Virus record (IMG/VR): IMGVR_UViG_3300010157_000060
Location: 1-64,000 of that record
Length of the DNA stretch: 64,000 nt
Direction: 5' to 3' (one strand)
Source: a virus
A model generated the notes under the pieces. The model was not told where the DNA came from. It did not search any database and saw nothing but the letters and a program-made list of their open reading frames with translations. A program made the translations under genes and the position numbers. This document shows positions 34,993-42,812 of the stretch, in pieces (the stretch's first letter is position 1; each line of letters opens with the position of its first letter).

Positions 34993-35688
34993 ATGTCAGT
35001 AGAAGACTGGAACAAAGCCACGAGCGCGTGGGAGTACACTAAGACTAGAAGCAAGTACCACTTCGACACCCACATTCGAGACATGAGATGGGACACGGTG
35101 ATCGGTCTCGGTAAGCTTACCGGAGACTGGCAAGAAGAGCTCGCGCAGCAAGTTGAAGCTTCAACGCCGGTGACCATCGCCACTCGCAGGAACCAGTGGA
35201 GGCGCGAGCACGACAAGGTAAAGCTCAATACAGCCGAGACTAACGACTTCGTAGAGGTCGGCGCAGACCCAGAGATGACCATCTTCAGGGTACAGCATGA
35301 CTTATCACCTACTTTCCAGAAGATGGTAGATATGATCGGGCTAGACCATCATGAATCTAGGCTTCACGTTCAGTATCCGGGAGAAGCTTTTCTCGGTCAC
35401 GTCGATCGCTTTGACTTGAACTGGCCCGGAGTTGACCCAGAGAACTTGATCCGCATCGGTGTCATGCTCAAGGACTATGAGCAGGGGCACTTCTTCCAGT
35501 TCGGCAACCACCTCTACCAGTTCTGGCGCGCCGGGGACATACACACGTTTGACTACTGGAGCGTACCACACTATACCGCGAACAGCGGTCTATCTCCAAG
35601 AGTGACGCTGTTCACTACTGGAATTATTACTGACAAGACGCGTGAGTTCTTAAAGAGCGCGCGCCGCACGACTGAAATACTAATCTAA
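34993..35688 (+). CDS. 2OG-Fe(II) oxygenase (beta-hydroxylase type)
   Basis: This 231-residue protein carries a complete iron site: H136 and D138 in FLGHVDRFDL, H193 in WSVPHYTANSG, and R203 for 2-oxoglutarate in LSPRVTLFTTG. The W-x-x-GDIHTFDYW strand is typical of aspartyl/asparaginyl- or prolyl-hydroxylase-like phage proteins. It would oxidise a peptide or small molecule with 2-oxoglutarate and oxygen. A strong CGGAGGA ribosome site precedes it, and it is followed 16 bases later by the symporter gene, so the two are likely one transcript. Substrate unknown. Of the three oxygenase-like proteins in the window it has the most canonical active site. Confidence 0.8.
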   Translation: MSVEDWNKATSAWEYTKTRSKYHFDTHIRDMRWDTVIGLGKLTGDWQEELAQQVEASTPVTIATRRNQWRREHDKVKLNTAETNDFVEVGADPEMTIFRVQHDLSPTFQKMVDMIGLDHHESRLHVQYPGEAFLGHVDRFDLNWPGVDPENLIRIGVMLKDYEQGHFFQFGNHLYQFWRAGDIHTFDYWSVPHYTANSGLSPRVTLFTTGIITDKTREFLKSARRTTEILI

Positions 35689-35704
35689 AATCATAGGAAG
35701 TGAA

Positions 35705-37144
35705 ATGAACATTTTTCCATTATTTGACCAAACTGCGGGGTTTGCGCTCATCGCGTTCTACGCGGTGGCCGTGTTCTTCTTAACGAGCTTCTTCTCTAAG
35801 GGGTTCGACAGCAGCAAAGAGAGCTTCTTGGTAGCCAACCGAGAGATCGGTTTCTTTCAGGGAACTTTCTCTGCTGGAGCTAGCTGGATTCACGCACCGG
35901 GTCTATTTGTCGCGGCCCAGCAGGGATATAACAATGGTTGGCCGGGAGTCTTCTGGTTCAGCTTCGGTAACTTCTTCAGCTACATCGTCTTCGCGTACTT
36001 CATCAATAAGTTCCGGAACGACAACGGTAAGATCTTTACGCTGAGTGAGTACTTCAAGGGAAAATGGGGAGGCTTCATCAGCTTCTTAGTTCTACTCCAG
36101 CTCTTGCTCTTGACTCTTCAGTCGCTGACAATTGACTTGTTTGCCGGTACTCAGAGCGTCGCTCTCTTGACCGGAATTAACCCGATGCTGATCTCAGCTC
36201 TACTAGTAGGTATCGCGCTGACTTACTCACTTCGCGGTGGAATCAAGGCGTCGATCGTCACTGACGTGATCAAGATCCTCATGATCTTCGTGGGCGTAGC
36301 AGTCGTCGGCTATACGGTGTACAGCACGACTGGAGTACAGCCTATCATCGATGGTATGGCCGGTAAGTCTGGAAAGGGAACATCTCTTTGGAGTGACAGC
36401 TTCGCTCTTGGCCTTCTCTTCGGCTTTGGTATACCTACGGTCATCGGTCACTTTGCCTCAGCTTGGACGACCAATGAAGGGTACCAGAACGCCTTCGCTA
36501 TGAAGCCGAACGTTGCACTCTGGGCGTACATCGCAGCTCCGTTCTGCTGGTTAGTTCTCCAGCTCATCGGTGGACCTCTCGGTATGATCGCTGCCGGCTT
36601 GCACATCGATGCTGGAACTAAGTCCGGCTTCGTCAACTTGATGGTTATGGCTCAAGTCGTTGGTCCATGGCTAGTGCTGGTGTTCTTGATGACGGTCTTC
36701 GCCGGCCTCATCAGCATCATCGACACGATGCTCATCAACAGCGCCAACATGGTGGGAAGTGACTTCCACGACTACTTCAAGGGAAAGAACCCAGTTCTCT
36801 GGAGTCGAGTAGCCATGATCGTCTTCGCTGCGATCGGTATCTTACTCGCTAACATTCCGGGGCTAGATCTAAACACGATCTTCCTCTTCGGAAAGACGTT
36901 CCAGTTATGCTTCTTCATTCCAGTAGTGATAGGAGTAGTCGCTCCTCACTTCCTCACTAAGTGGGGATTCATCTCAGGAGCGGCAGTTGGTTCTCTCGTT
37001 GGCTCTCCTCTCTATGTTTACGGGCTTCTCTTCGGCGGTGGTCCTAACATCCAAGTTACTGGAACTCTGATCCAAGTATTTGGTGCTGGTATCGTATGCT
37101 ACGTAGTTAGTAAGTACACAGCAAAGAGAGAAGCGATTGCATGA
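35705..37144 (+). CDS. Sodium:solute symporter (SSS family)
   Basis: The 479-residue protein has about 13 hydrophobic segments and the normal length of SSS (SLC5-type) transporters, which import a solute with sodium. Recognisable parts are an N-terminal TM1 (residues 10-30), the loop ESFLVANREIGFFQGTFSAG (family FLAGR-like), and the signature region YSLRGGIKASIVTDVIKILM (about residues 178-197, family GG-x-A-x-x-x-TD). Later comes ISIIDTMLINSANMVG, matching the conserved S-x-x-D-S-x-L-x-x-x-S segment. The gene is intact and well placed, with ribosome site AGGAAG, and overlaps the kinase gene ATG by four bases. Substrate cannot be read; proline, urea, acetate and sugar carriers share the fold. 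A full symporter in a phage genome is very unusual. Confidence 0.85.
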   Translation: MNIFPLFDQTAGFALIAFYAVAVFFLTSFFSKGFDSSKESFLVANREIGFFQGTFSAGASWIHAPGLFVAAQQGYNNGWPGVFWFSFGNFFSYIVFAYFINKFRNDNGKIFTLSEYFKGKWGGFISFLVLLQLLLLTLQSLTIDLFAGTQSVALLTGINPMLISALLVGIALTYSLRGGIKASIVTDVIKILMIFVGVAVVGYTVYSTTGVQPIIDGMAGKSGKGTSLWSDSFALGLLFGFGIPTVIGHFASAWTTNEGYQNAFAMKPNVALWAYIAAPFCWLVLQLIGGPLGMIAAGLHIDAGTKSGFVNLMVMAQVVGPWLVLVFLMTVFAGLISIIDTMLINSANMVGSDFHDYFKGKNPVLWSRVAMIVFAAIGILLANIPGLDLNTIFLFGKTFQLCFFIPVVIGVVAPHFLTKWGFISGAAVGSLVGSPLYVYGLLFGGGPNIQVTGTLIQVFGAGIVCYVVSKYTAKREAIA

Positions 37145-37602
37145 AGAAGATACTAATCTTCGGGCTGCCAGGGTCGGGTAAGACGACTCTGGCGAGAGCT
37201 CTAGTTCCTAGACTGAGAGCCGTTCACTGGAACGCAGATTCAGTCAGGGCTAACATAAACACCCATCTCGGTTTCTCTGAGAGTGACAGAGAAGAGCAAG
37301 CTAGGAGAATGGGCTGGCTATGCGATCAGGTAGTTAAATCAGGGAACTACGCGATCGCGGACTTCGTCTGCCCAACTAAAGCAACTCGTGATATATTTGG
37401 ACCGTGCTATAAGATATGGATGAACACCATAGATGAGAGCCGCTTTGAGGACACGAACAAGATGTTCGAGGTACCTAAGCACGATGGCTTCGACCTGTGC
37501 ATTAATAAGTGGAACGCTGAGTTCTGGGCTAAGTACATAGCAGAAGAGCTAGACTACATAGAGAAACCTACATTCGTGAAAACACTATTGAGGAACTTAT
37601 AA
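37141..37602 (+). CDS. APS-kinase-like P-loop kinase
   Basis: APS kinase converts adenylyl sulfate to PAPS, the sulfate donor. The 153-residue product has Walker A GLPGSGKTTLARAL (residues 8-21), then WNADSVRANIN at the place of the family DGDNVRxGLN. Next are LGFSESDREEQARRMGWL, matching the family LGFSxxDRxENIRR, and ADFVCPTKATRDIFG, matching SFISPxRxxR. The C-terminal part is shorter than in CysC (about 200). It overlaps the symporter stop (ATGA) and precedes the nucleotidyltransferase by one base. A different small-molecule kinase of the same clan is possible, but the order of motifs favours APS kinase. Confidence 0.7.
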   Translation: MKKILIFGLPGSGKTTLARALVPRLRAVHWNADSVRANINTHLGFSESDREEQARRMGWLCDQVVKSGNYAIADFVCPTKATRDIFGPCYKIWMNTIDESRFEDTNKMFEVPKHDGFDLCINKWNAEFWAKYIAEELDYIEKPTFVKTLLRNL

Positions 37603-37603
37603 G

Positions 37604-37966
37604 ATGTTTGATTGGAAGAAACCAACTGTGCAGCTTCTGGGAAGGTACCAGCCGTGGCATCCGGGACACACTGAGCTCTTTAAGAGAGCGCACGCGAAAA
37701 CAGGTCAGGTCTGCATCATGGTGCGTGACACGCAGGGCACTGACGAGAAGAACCCGTTTGATCTCTTCGCTGTAGCGAATTACATTAAAGAAGCACTCGG
37801 TAAAGAGGGCTTTGAGAGCGGAGTCGACTACGTTATCGTGGATGTTCCAAACATCGTGAACATCACCTACGGCCGTGATGTTGGATACACCATCGAGAAA
37901 GAGGACTTTGACAAAGAGATCCTCAAGATCTCAGCCACTCAGATCCGCAAAGAGATGGGCTTGTGA
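37604..37966 (+). CDS. Small HxGH nucleotidyltransferase
   Basis: This 120-residue protein has the two signatures of the nucleotidylyltransferase superfamily: HPGH in GRYQPWHPGHTELFKRA, and ISATQIRKEM near the C-terminus (family ISSTxIR). The superfamily includes CTP:glycerol-phosphate and NMN transferases and also ATP sulfurylase. It is too short for a normal ATP sulfurylase. Yet it is flanked by an APS-kinase-like gene and a sulfotransferase-like gene, so a role in making an adenylylated or cytidylylated precursor for them is plausible. The GTG start of the next gene overlaps its stop. Confidence 0.75.
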   Translation: MFDWKKPTVQLLGRYQPWHPGHTELFKRAHAKTGQVCIMVRDTQGTDEKNPFDLFAVANYIKEALGKEGFESGVDYVIVDVPNIVNITYGRDVGYTIEKEDFDKEILKISATQIRKEMGL

Positions 37967-38613
37967 GCTACATATTCTTTGCTGGAGCTCCAGGATCAGC
38001 TTGGAGTAAAGTAGCTAAGAGCATATACTACTCACACGGCGTTGACCAAAGTGACTACTCAGATGATAGGACGTATCACTTCTCCGATGGAGATGGAAAA
38101 GATCTGGACCACATCGGTAGCTACTTTGGTCCCGGAATGGAGTTTGGAAACTTATTTGATACTAACTTATCTAGGTACGACAAGAGAACTCTTGAGAGTG
38201 AGTTCAACGCCCCGTTCTCTGGAACGGGCTGGAGAATCATAAAGAGCCACTGCTTTTCTGATAACATAGAGTTCTTGAGATCTACTTGGCCAAAATCTCC
38301 GGTAGTCATATCTCTTAGGTCAGATGAGGACTGCCTCTACTGGTGGAAGTACGTTGGGCACTTTAATATCCCGTACCCGAGCTACGATTACTTTAGAGTT
38401 GAGAATGACGATCATCTATATACTAAGAGCTTGAATAACATATACGACTATATCAAGAAGAATAATAGAAATATAGAGAAGTCACTTCTCAAGATTGGGT
38501 CAGCAAAGAAGATCATAGATAATAAGCAGCTGTGCGATTATCTAGGGTTAGAGTACCCAGAGGACTACATGAACTACGATCTAGAGTCAACTAACGTTTA
38601 CGTGGTGAGATGA
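37963..38613 (+). CDS. Sulfotransferase-like protein 2
   Basis: The product of 216 residues is read from a GTG that overlaps the TGA of the preceding gene (GTGA); no nearby ATG fits. FFAGAPGSAWSKVAKSIYYS forms the 5'-phosphosulfate loop. RIIKSHCFSDNIEFL and the block VVISLRSDEDCLYWW resemble the IKSH and 3'-phosphate-binding (R and S) segments of sulfotransferases. Together with the kinase and nucleotidyltransferase it makes a gene set resembling sulfate activation and transfer. Similarity to sulfotransferase 1 on the minus strand is only general, so the two may have different acceptors. Confidence 0.65.
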   Translation: MSYIFFAGAPGSAWSKVAKSIYYSHGVDQSDYSDDRTYHFSDGDGKDLDHIGSYFGPGMEFGNLFDTNLSRYDKRTLESEFNAPFSGTGWRIIKSHCFSDNIEFLRSTWPKSPVVISLRSDEDCLYWWKYVGHFNIPYPSYDYFRVENDDHLYTKSLNNIYDYIKKNNRNIEKSLLKIGSAKKIIDNKQLCDYLGLEYPEDYMNYDLESTNVYVVR

Positions 38614-39230
38614 TGAAGATATTTGAATTAATGAAAACGGAGCCAGATGAAGTTCTCTGGGAGTTCGCCAATGATGTTCATACGGCTATAGTTGACCTGT
38701 ATTTCAGCAAGTACTGGATAAGCAGGTCTTACACATTTGAGCAGACCGGAGATGCTCTTATTAAAAAAGTAAATGATCTCAATCCGGAGTCAGTACTTGA
38801 CGCCGGATGCGGTACCAACTACTTCAAGGGAAAGATCCAGAACTTAATTGGAATAGATCCCTTCAGCGATGCAGCTGACGTAAAGCAGGACTTCAGTGAG
38901 TACTATCTATCCAACCCCGGAAAGCAGTTCGATGTAGTTCTAGCACTCGGGTCTGTGAACTTTGGTCTCAGGGACAAGATACTATTTGAAGTGGACTTAT
39001 TAGATAAGATGACGAAGTCGGGCGGTCATCAGTTCTGGAGAGTAAATGCCGGTAGGGCTGATCACGATTGCGATCACTTTCCGCTAGCGAACTTAATTGA
39101 CTTCTACCCATGGAATAAGGACTTCGTAGAAGAGATAGCTAAGATCTACAACTACGAGATCCTCGAGTTCGGCTTTGAGCGCAACATTACTGATCATGAG
39201 AGGGTGTACTTCACTTTTTATAAATACTAA
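38610..39230 (+). CDS. Class I SAM methyltransferase 2
   Basis: The 206-residue protein has motif I at 62-69 (SVLDAGCGTNYFKGKI) and GIDPFSD, then FDVVLALGSVNFGLRDKI and GGHQFWRVNAGR. Its blocks match the methyltransferase at 34166 in order and partly in sequence, indicating a duplication that left copies at both ends of the sulfate/symporter genes. It overlaps the sulfotransferase-like gene by four bases (ATGA), ending the operon just before the late promoter at 39219. Acceptor unknown. Confidence 0.75.
   Translation: MMKIFELMKTEPDEVLWEFANDVHTAIVDLYFSKYWISRSYTFEQTGDALIKKVNDLNPESVLDAGCGTNYFKGKIQNLIGIDPFSDAADVKQDFSEYYLSNPGKQFDVVLALGSVNFGLRDKILFEVDLLDKMTKSGGHQFWRVNAGRADHDCDHFPLANLIDFYPWNKDFVEEIAKIYNYEILEFGFERNITDHERVYFTFYKY
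39219..39226 (+). promoter_or_regulatory. T4-type late promoter for the second fibre cluster
   Basis: Exact TATAAATAC, 22 bases before the next start. It overlaps the final codons of the methyltransferase gene. A ribosome site AAGGTG lies 8 bases before the ATG. Confidence 0.75.
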
Positions 39231-39248
39231 AAAATAAGGTGTTTATAA

Positions 39249-39575
39249 ATGGCCCAGAAGATCAATCTAGTCATCGATCAAGGTACTACGTTCTATACTA
39301 CTTTCATCATCAATGACGACGCCGGCGTTCCGATAAACTTCACTAGTTATAACGGAACTGCGATGATGCGCAAGCACTACACCTCAACGAACGCCACCTC
39401 ATTCACCGTGACAGCCAACAGCACTGGTGGAGTAAGCTTATCGATGAACTCAAACACTACCTCCAGCTTAGTGGCTGGAAGGTACGTATACGACGTTGAG
39501 CTCGTAGCTCCAGCGAACACGACATCTCGAGTAGTTGAGGGTATAGTCACCGTAACACCTCAGGTGACTAGATAA
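39249..39575 (+). CDS. Small beta-sandwich virion protein
   Basis: The 108-residue product starts INLVIDQGTTFYTTFIINDD and includes GTAMMRKHYTSTNATSF and VAGRYVYDVELV. Proteins with this opening are frequent beside tail fibre genes of T4-like cyanophages and probably form Ig-like or jelly-roll adaptors. It is the first gene after the late promoter at 39219, and its stop overlaps the next start. An adaptor between fibre and baseplate, or a fibre tip, is a reasonable guess. Confidence 0.6.
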   Translation: MAQKINLVIDQGTTFYTTFIINDDAGVPINFTSYNGTAMMRKHYTSTNATSFTVTANSTGGVSLSMNSNTTSSLVAGRYVYDVELVAPANTTSRVVEGIVTVTPQVTR

Positions 39576-39829
39576 TGACTGCTGTCACAGTTCACACCAG
39601 ATCAGCCAACATCAAAGTAAAGTCTATATCCGGAGTCTTCACTCCGGTGCCCGGAAGCGCAGTGACCTTAAACAACCAAGGATCGGTTGCCGGCGCAGCA
39701 CAGAGACTAGATGGCATGGCCGACGTAGTAGAGGGAAGCACTCCCGCTAATAACTACACACTTGTATACCACTCACTAGACGATAAATACTACGTCGAAC
39801 CATTAAATTTAGACGGGGGAAGTTTCTAA
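39575..39829 (+). CDS. Small fibre-cluster protein ending in LDGGSF
   Basis: This 84-residue protein has a beta-like N-terminus (TVHTRSANIKVKSISGVFTP) and ends NLDGGSF. The adjacent 837-residue fibre ends with the same LDGGSF. The shared end suggests a common docking or chain-end function. It overlaps its upstream neighbour by one base and lies directly before the fibre ATG. No family recognised. Confidence 0.5.
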   Translation: MTAVTVHTRSANIKVKSISGVFTPVPGSAVTLNNQGSVAGAAQRLDGMADVVEGSTPANNYTLVYHSLDDKYYVEPLNLDGGSF

Positions 39830-42343
39830 ATGTCAAATCTTATTCAGATAAAGAGATCTCTGAATACTGCCGCCCCTACATCATTAGCTAACGGTGAACT
39901 TGCCTATACTGCGAACGGTGATACCCTCGCTATAGGATCTAACGGTAGTATAGTATACATCGGAGGTAAGAGAAACCCCGGTGTCCTAACAGCGAATCAG
40001 GCGCTAGTCGCCAACTCAAGTAGCGCGATCGACAAGATCAACGTCGCTAACTTAGTTCCAACTTACATCTACGCCAACGGTGCTTTTGGTACTGCTAACC
40101 AGTTCCTGACTGCCAACTCAACGGGCGGAGTCTACTGGTTAACTCCAGCTCCTTCTGTTACCGGCTCTAATACGCAGATCCAGTTCAACGACTCTGGAAC
40201 TCTTAACGCTTCGGCTGGATTCATATTCAATAAGTCTACTAACACGGTCACTGTGTCGAACAACATGGTCGTTCTCCAGAAGCTCAACGTCGGCAACGCT
40301 GCCGGTTTCGACTTTGGAGCGACTGCCGCAATCGAGATCGACGGTAGCACCAACAGCTACATGCAGTCCATTATCCAGAACGCGAACACCGGAAATAACG
40401 CGTCGTCTGACTTGGTCATAACCGCCGACACCGGCAACGACTCAGTTAACTTTGTCGACTTCGGTATCAACAGCTCAACTTACGCCAACGCTCTGTTCAA
40501 TATAACTGGAGCTCTCGATGCCTACCTCTACACATCTGACAGCCACCTAGCTATCGGTACGGCATCTGCTACAAAAGAGCTCATATTCCACGCCGGTGGA
40601 ACGACCTCAACTGACAGGAAGCTCACTGTTAACGCCTCATCGGTCAAGGTCAATACCTCTATTCAGTTCTTGGTGGGCGGCGAGTTCATAGCTAACTCAA
40701 CTGGAGCTTATCACACTGGCGTAGTGAACGCGGCAACTCACAGCTCTGGCAATGGATTTACTGCCAACTCAACTCTGGTGAACGCGGCCGCGATCAACGT
40801 GGTCAACCAAGTCAATACGGCTACTCTCTACGCCACCACCACGGTAAACGTTGGATCTCTAGTTCAAGCCAACACCACTGCGCTTCTGGTTGGTTCTAAC
40901 TCCACCGTCAATACGGTCATAACGCCTACATCGATCACTCAGGCGAACACGACGACCACTACTATGGTGGCCAACATAACCGGCATCTACCACAGCGGTA
41001 CAATAAACGCGGCATCGCATACTGTTGGTACCTCTACTATCGCTAACTCGTCCGGCGTGTACACCACTGGCACGATCAACTCGGCTTCGTTCACAACGAC
41101 CGGCGTGACCGTCAACACCACTCAGGTATCGGTTGGCGCTAACTCATACATGAACGCGACAACGTACTTCGTTGGTAACTCCACTGTCAACACGAACATC
41201 TCGGCTGGCAGCATTGTCGTCAACGGCGCGATCACGGCTAACAACACCGGCGTATCACCGGCATCTAATACTACCGGCACTGCGCTTGGTTCTGCTACAG
41301 CTAGGTTCGTTATCAACGCGAACACGATCAACGCTTCTGGCCTAATAACTGGAACAGCAGGCGCGGATATAACAGGTACGGCCAACGCGTCGACGTCGAT
41401 GTACGTTGGAGCTAACGTCTACTCAAATACGACAGCTAAGGCCGTTGGTAACTCTACCGTCAACGCGTACTTCACGTCATCTCTGTTCAGCGTAACGAAC
41501 TCGACTTCTTCTGCTAACTTGCAGGCGGGCGTATTGACAATAGGAACGTCGGTGGTCAACACCACGGCGATCGCAGTCGGTGATCTAGTAGTCAATGGTA
41601 ACACGATAATCGGGTCTAATACGCAGGATATCGTAACTCTGAACGCTCTGGTCAACACCGCGATCATGCCTAACGCGAACGCGACGTACAACCTCGGTAA
41701 CACCTCAATGAGGTGGAACGAAGTTCATGCTGCCAACGTTCACTCAGTCAAAGGATACTTTGATGGCGACGTTCAGATCTCCGGTAACTTAGTCGTTCTC
41801 GGTACTTCGGTGACGATCAACGTCTCCTCGGTCTCAGTTACCGACTCACTCCTAGAGCTGGCATCGAACAACAACACGAACGACTTGATAGATATTGGTC
41901 TATTTGGTCACTACGAGTCCGGTCTAGCTCCAAATGAGCACGCAGGATTCTTCAGGGACGCATCTGACAACGGTATATTCAAGTTCTTCCAAGGACTAAC
42001 TGAACAGCCAACGACTACGGTAAACACCGCAGCCGCATCTTACTCTCAGGCTACAGTTCAAGCTTACTTGCTAGCGAGCGCCCTGATAGCCAACTCGACT
42101 GTCACCAACATAACAGCTAACAGCACGGTCTCAGTCGGCATCGTCGCGAATACGCTGACGCTATCTACGGCGCTCTCTGGTATATACGGTGGTACTGGCT
42201 TAACGACGTACACGCAAGAAGATATACTCGTAGCGAACAGCACTAACGGATTCAGGAAGCTATCACTTGGATCCGACGGCTACGTTCTCCAGTCAAATGG
42301 AACTGCGCTCGTATACAACACACTTGATGGTGGATCTTTCTAA
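39830..42343 (+). CDS. Tail fibre protein 2 (837 residues)
   Basis: The N-terminus LIQIKRSLNTAAPTSLANGE followed by LAYTANGDTLAIGSNGS is the common attachment head of phage fibres. A repeat-rich shaft with N/T/S/A patterns related to fibres 1 and 3 follows (TVNTNISAGSIVVNGAITAN and YHSGTINAASHTVGT). Near residues 600-740 there is a denser domain (YNLGNTSMRWNEVHAANVHS, then SVTDSLLELASNNN and GLFGHYESGLAPNEHAGFFR) that looks like a fibre-tip beta domain found in T4-like phages. It ends LDGGSF. It probably forms trimers that bind the host surface. Confidence 0.75.
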   Translation: MSNLIQIKRSLNTAAPTSLANGELAYTANGDTLAIGSNGSIVYIGGKRNPGVLTANQALVANSSSAIDKINVANLVPTYIYANGAFGTANQFLTANSTGGVYWLTPAPSVTGSNTQIQFNDSGTLNASAGFIFNKSTNTVTVSNNMVVLQKLNVGNAAGFDFGATAAIEIDGSTNSYMQSIIQNANTGNNASSDLVITADTGNDSVNFVDFGINSSTYANALFNITGALDAYLYTSDSHLAIGTASATKELIFHAGGTTSTDRKLTVNASSVKVNTSIQFLVGGEFIANSTGAYHTGVVNAATHSSGNGFTANSTLVNAAAINVVNQVNTATLYATTTVNVGSLVQANTTALLVGSNSTVNTVITPTSITQANTTTTTMVANITGIYHSGTINAASHTVGTSTIANSSGVYTTGTINSASFTTTGVTVNTTQVSVGANSYMNATTYFVGNSTVNTNISAGSIVVNGAITANNTGVSPASNTTGTALGSATARFVINANTINASGLITGTAGADITGTANASTSMYVGANVYSNTTAKAVGNSTVNAYFTSSLFSVTNSTSSANLQAGVLTIGTSVVNTTAIAVGDLVVNGNTIIGSNTQDIVTLNALVNTAIMPNANATYNLGNTSMRWNEVHAANVHSVKGYFDGDVQISGNLVVLGTSVTINVSSVSVTDSLLELASNNNTNDLIDIGLFGHYESGLAPNEHAGFFRDASDNGIFKFFQGLTEQPTTTVNTAAASYSQATVQAYLLASALIANSTVTNITANSTVSVGIVANTLTLSTALSGIYGGTGLTTYTQEDILVANSTNGFRKLSLGSDGYVLQSNGTALVYNTLDGGSF

Positions 42344-42360
42344 TAAGAGGAAATTATATT

Positions 42361-42795
42361 ATGAGTGATAATGACGTCTCTTACTTGACTGCATATGTTC
42401 AGAAACTAGAAGCGAGCTACCTAGATGTACTCCGGAGATCTATAGACTTAGATCTAAAAGTCTCCGGAATGCTCGGTGCTTTTAACCAGTCTGAGCAGAA
42501 GTACAACGAGTCCCAGAACCAAGTCTCACTTCAGAACGAGATGATGGAGCAGGCAGCCTCTAGCATCAAGTCTCTTACTGAGACTAGGGAGATCCAAGAC
42601 AGGGAGCTAGAGAGAAAGCAAGCTTTCATCATAGAGAAAGACAAGGAGATAGGCCAGCTAAACTCTCAAGTAAGCCGGCTAATCGAAGAGAACGCCGGTC
42701 TGAACAAGAAGATCGCGGATCTTCAGAATGAAATAAATAGACAGAACGGCGAGATGGCCGCTCTAATAGATAAAGCACCAAAGAAGACTAAATAG
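42361..42795 (+). CDS. Coiled-coil protein between fibre genes
   Basis: The 144-residue product is almost one long helix. Residues 20-135 show heptads with L/I at a and d positions (ERKQAFIIEKDKEIGQLNSQ, then VSRLIEENAGLNKKIADLQN). It likely forms a rod or acts as an assembly chaperone for the fibres on both sides. A strong ribosome site, AGAGGAA, precedes the ATG by 8 bases. No family recognised. Confidence 0.65.
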   Translation: MSDNDVSYLTAYVQKLEASYLDVLRRSIDLDLKVSGMLGAFNQSEQKYNESQNQVSLQNEMMEQAASSIKSLTETREIQDRELERKQAFIIEKDKEIGQLNSQVSRLIEENAGLNKKIADLQNEINRQNGEMAALIDKAPKKTK

Positions 42796-42812
42796 TCTCT
42801 TATGAGGGCCAT

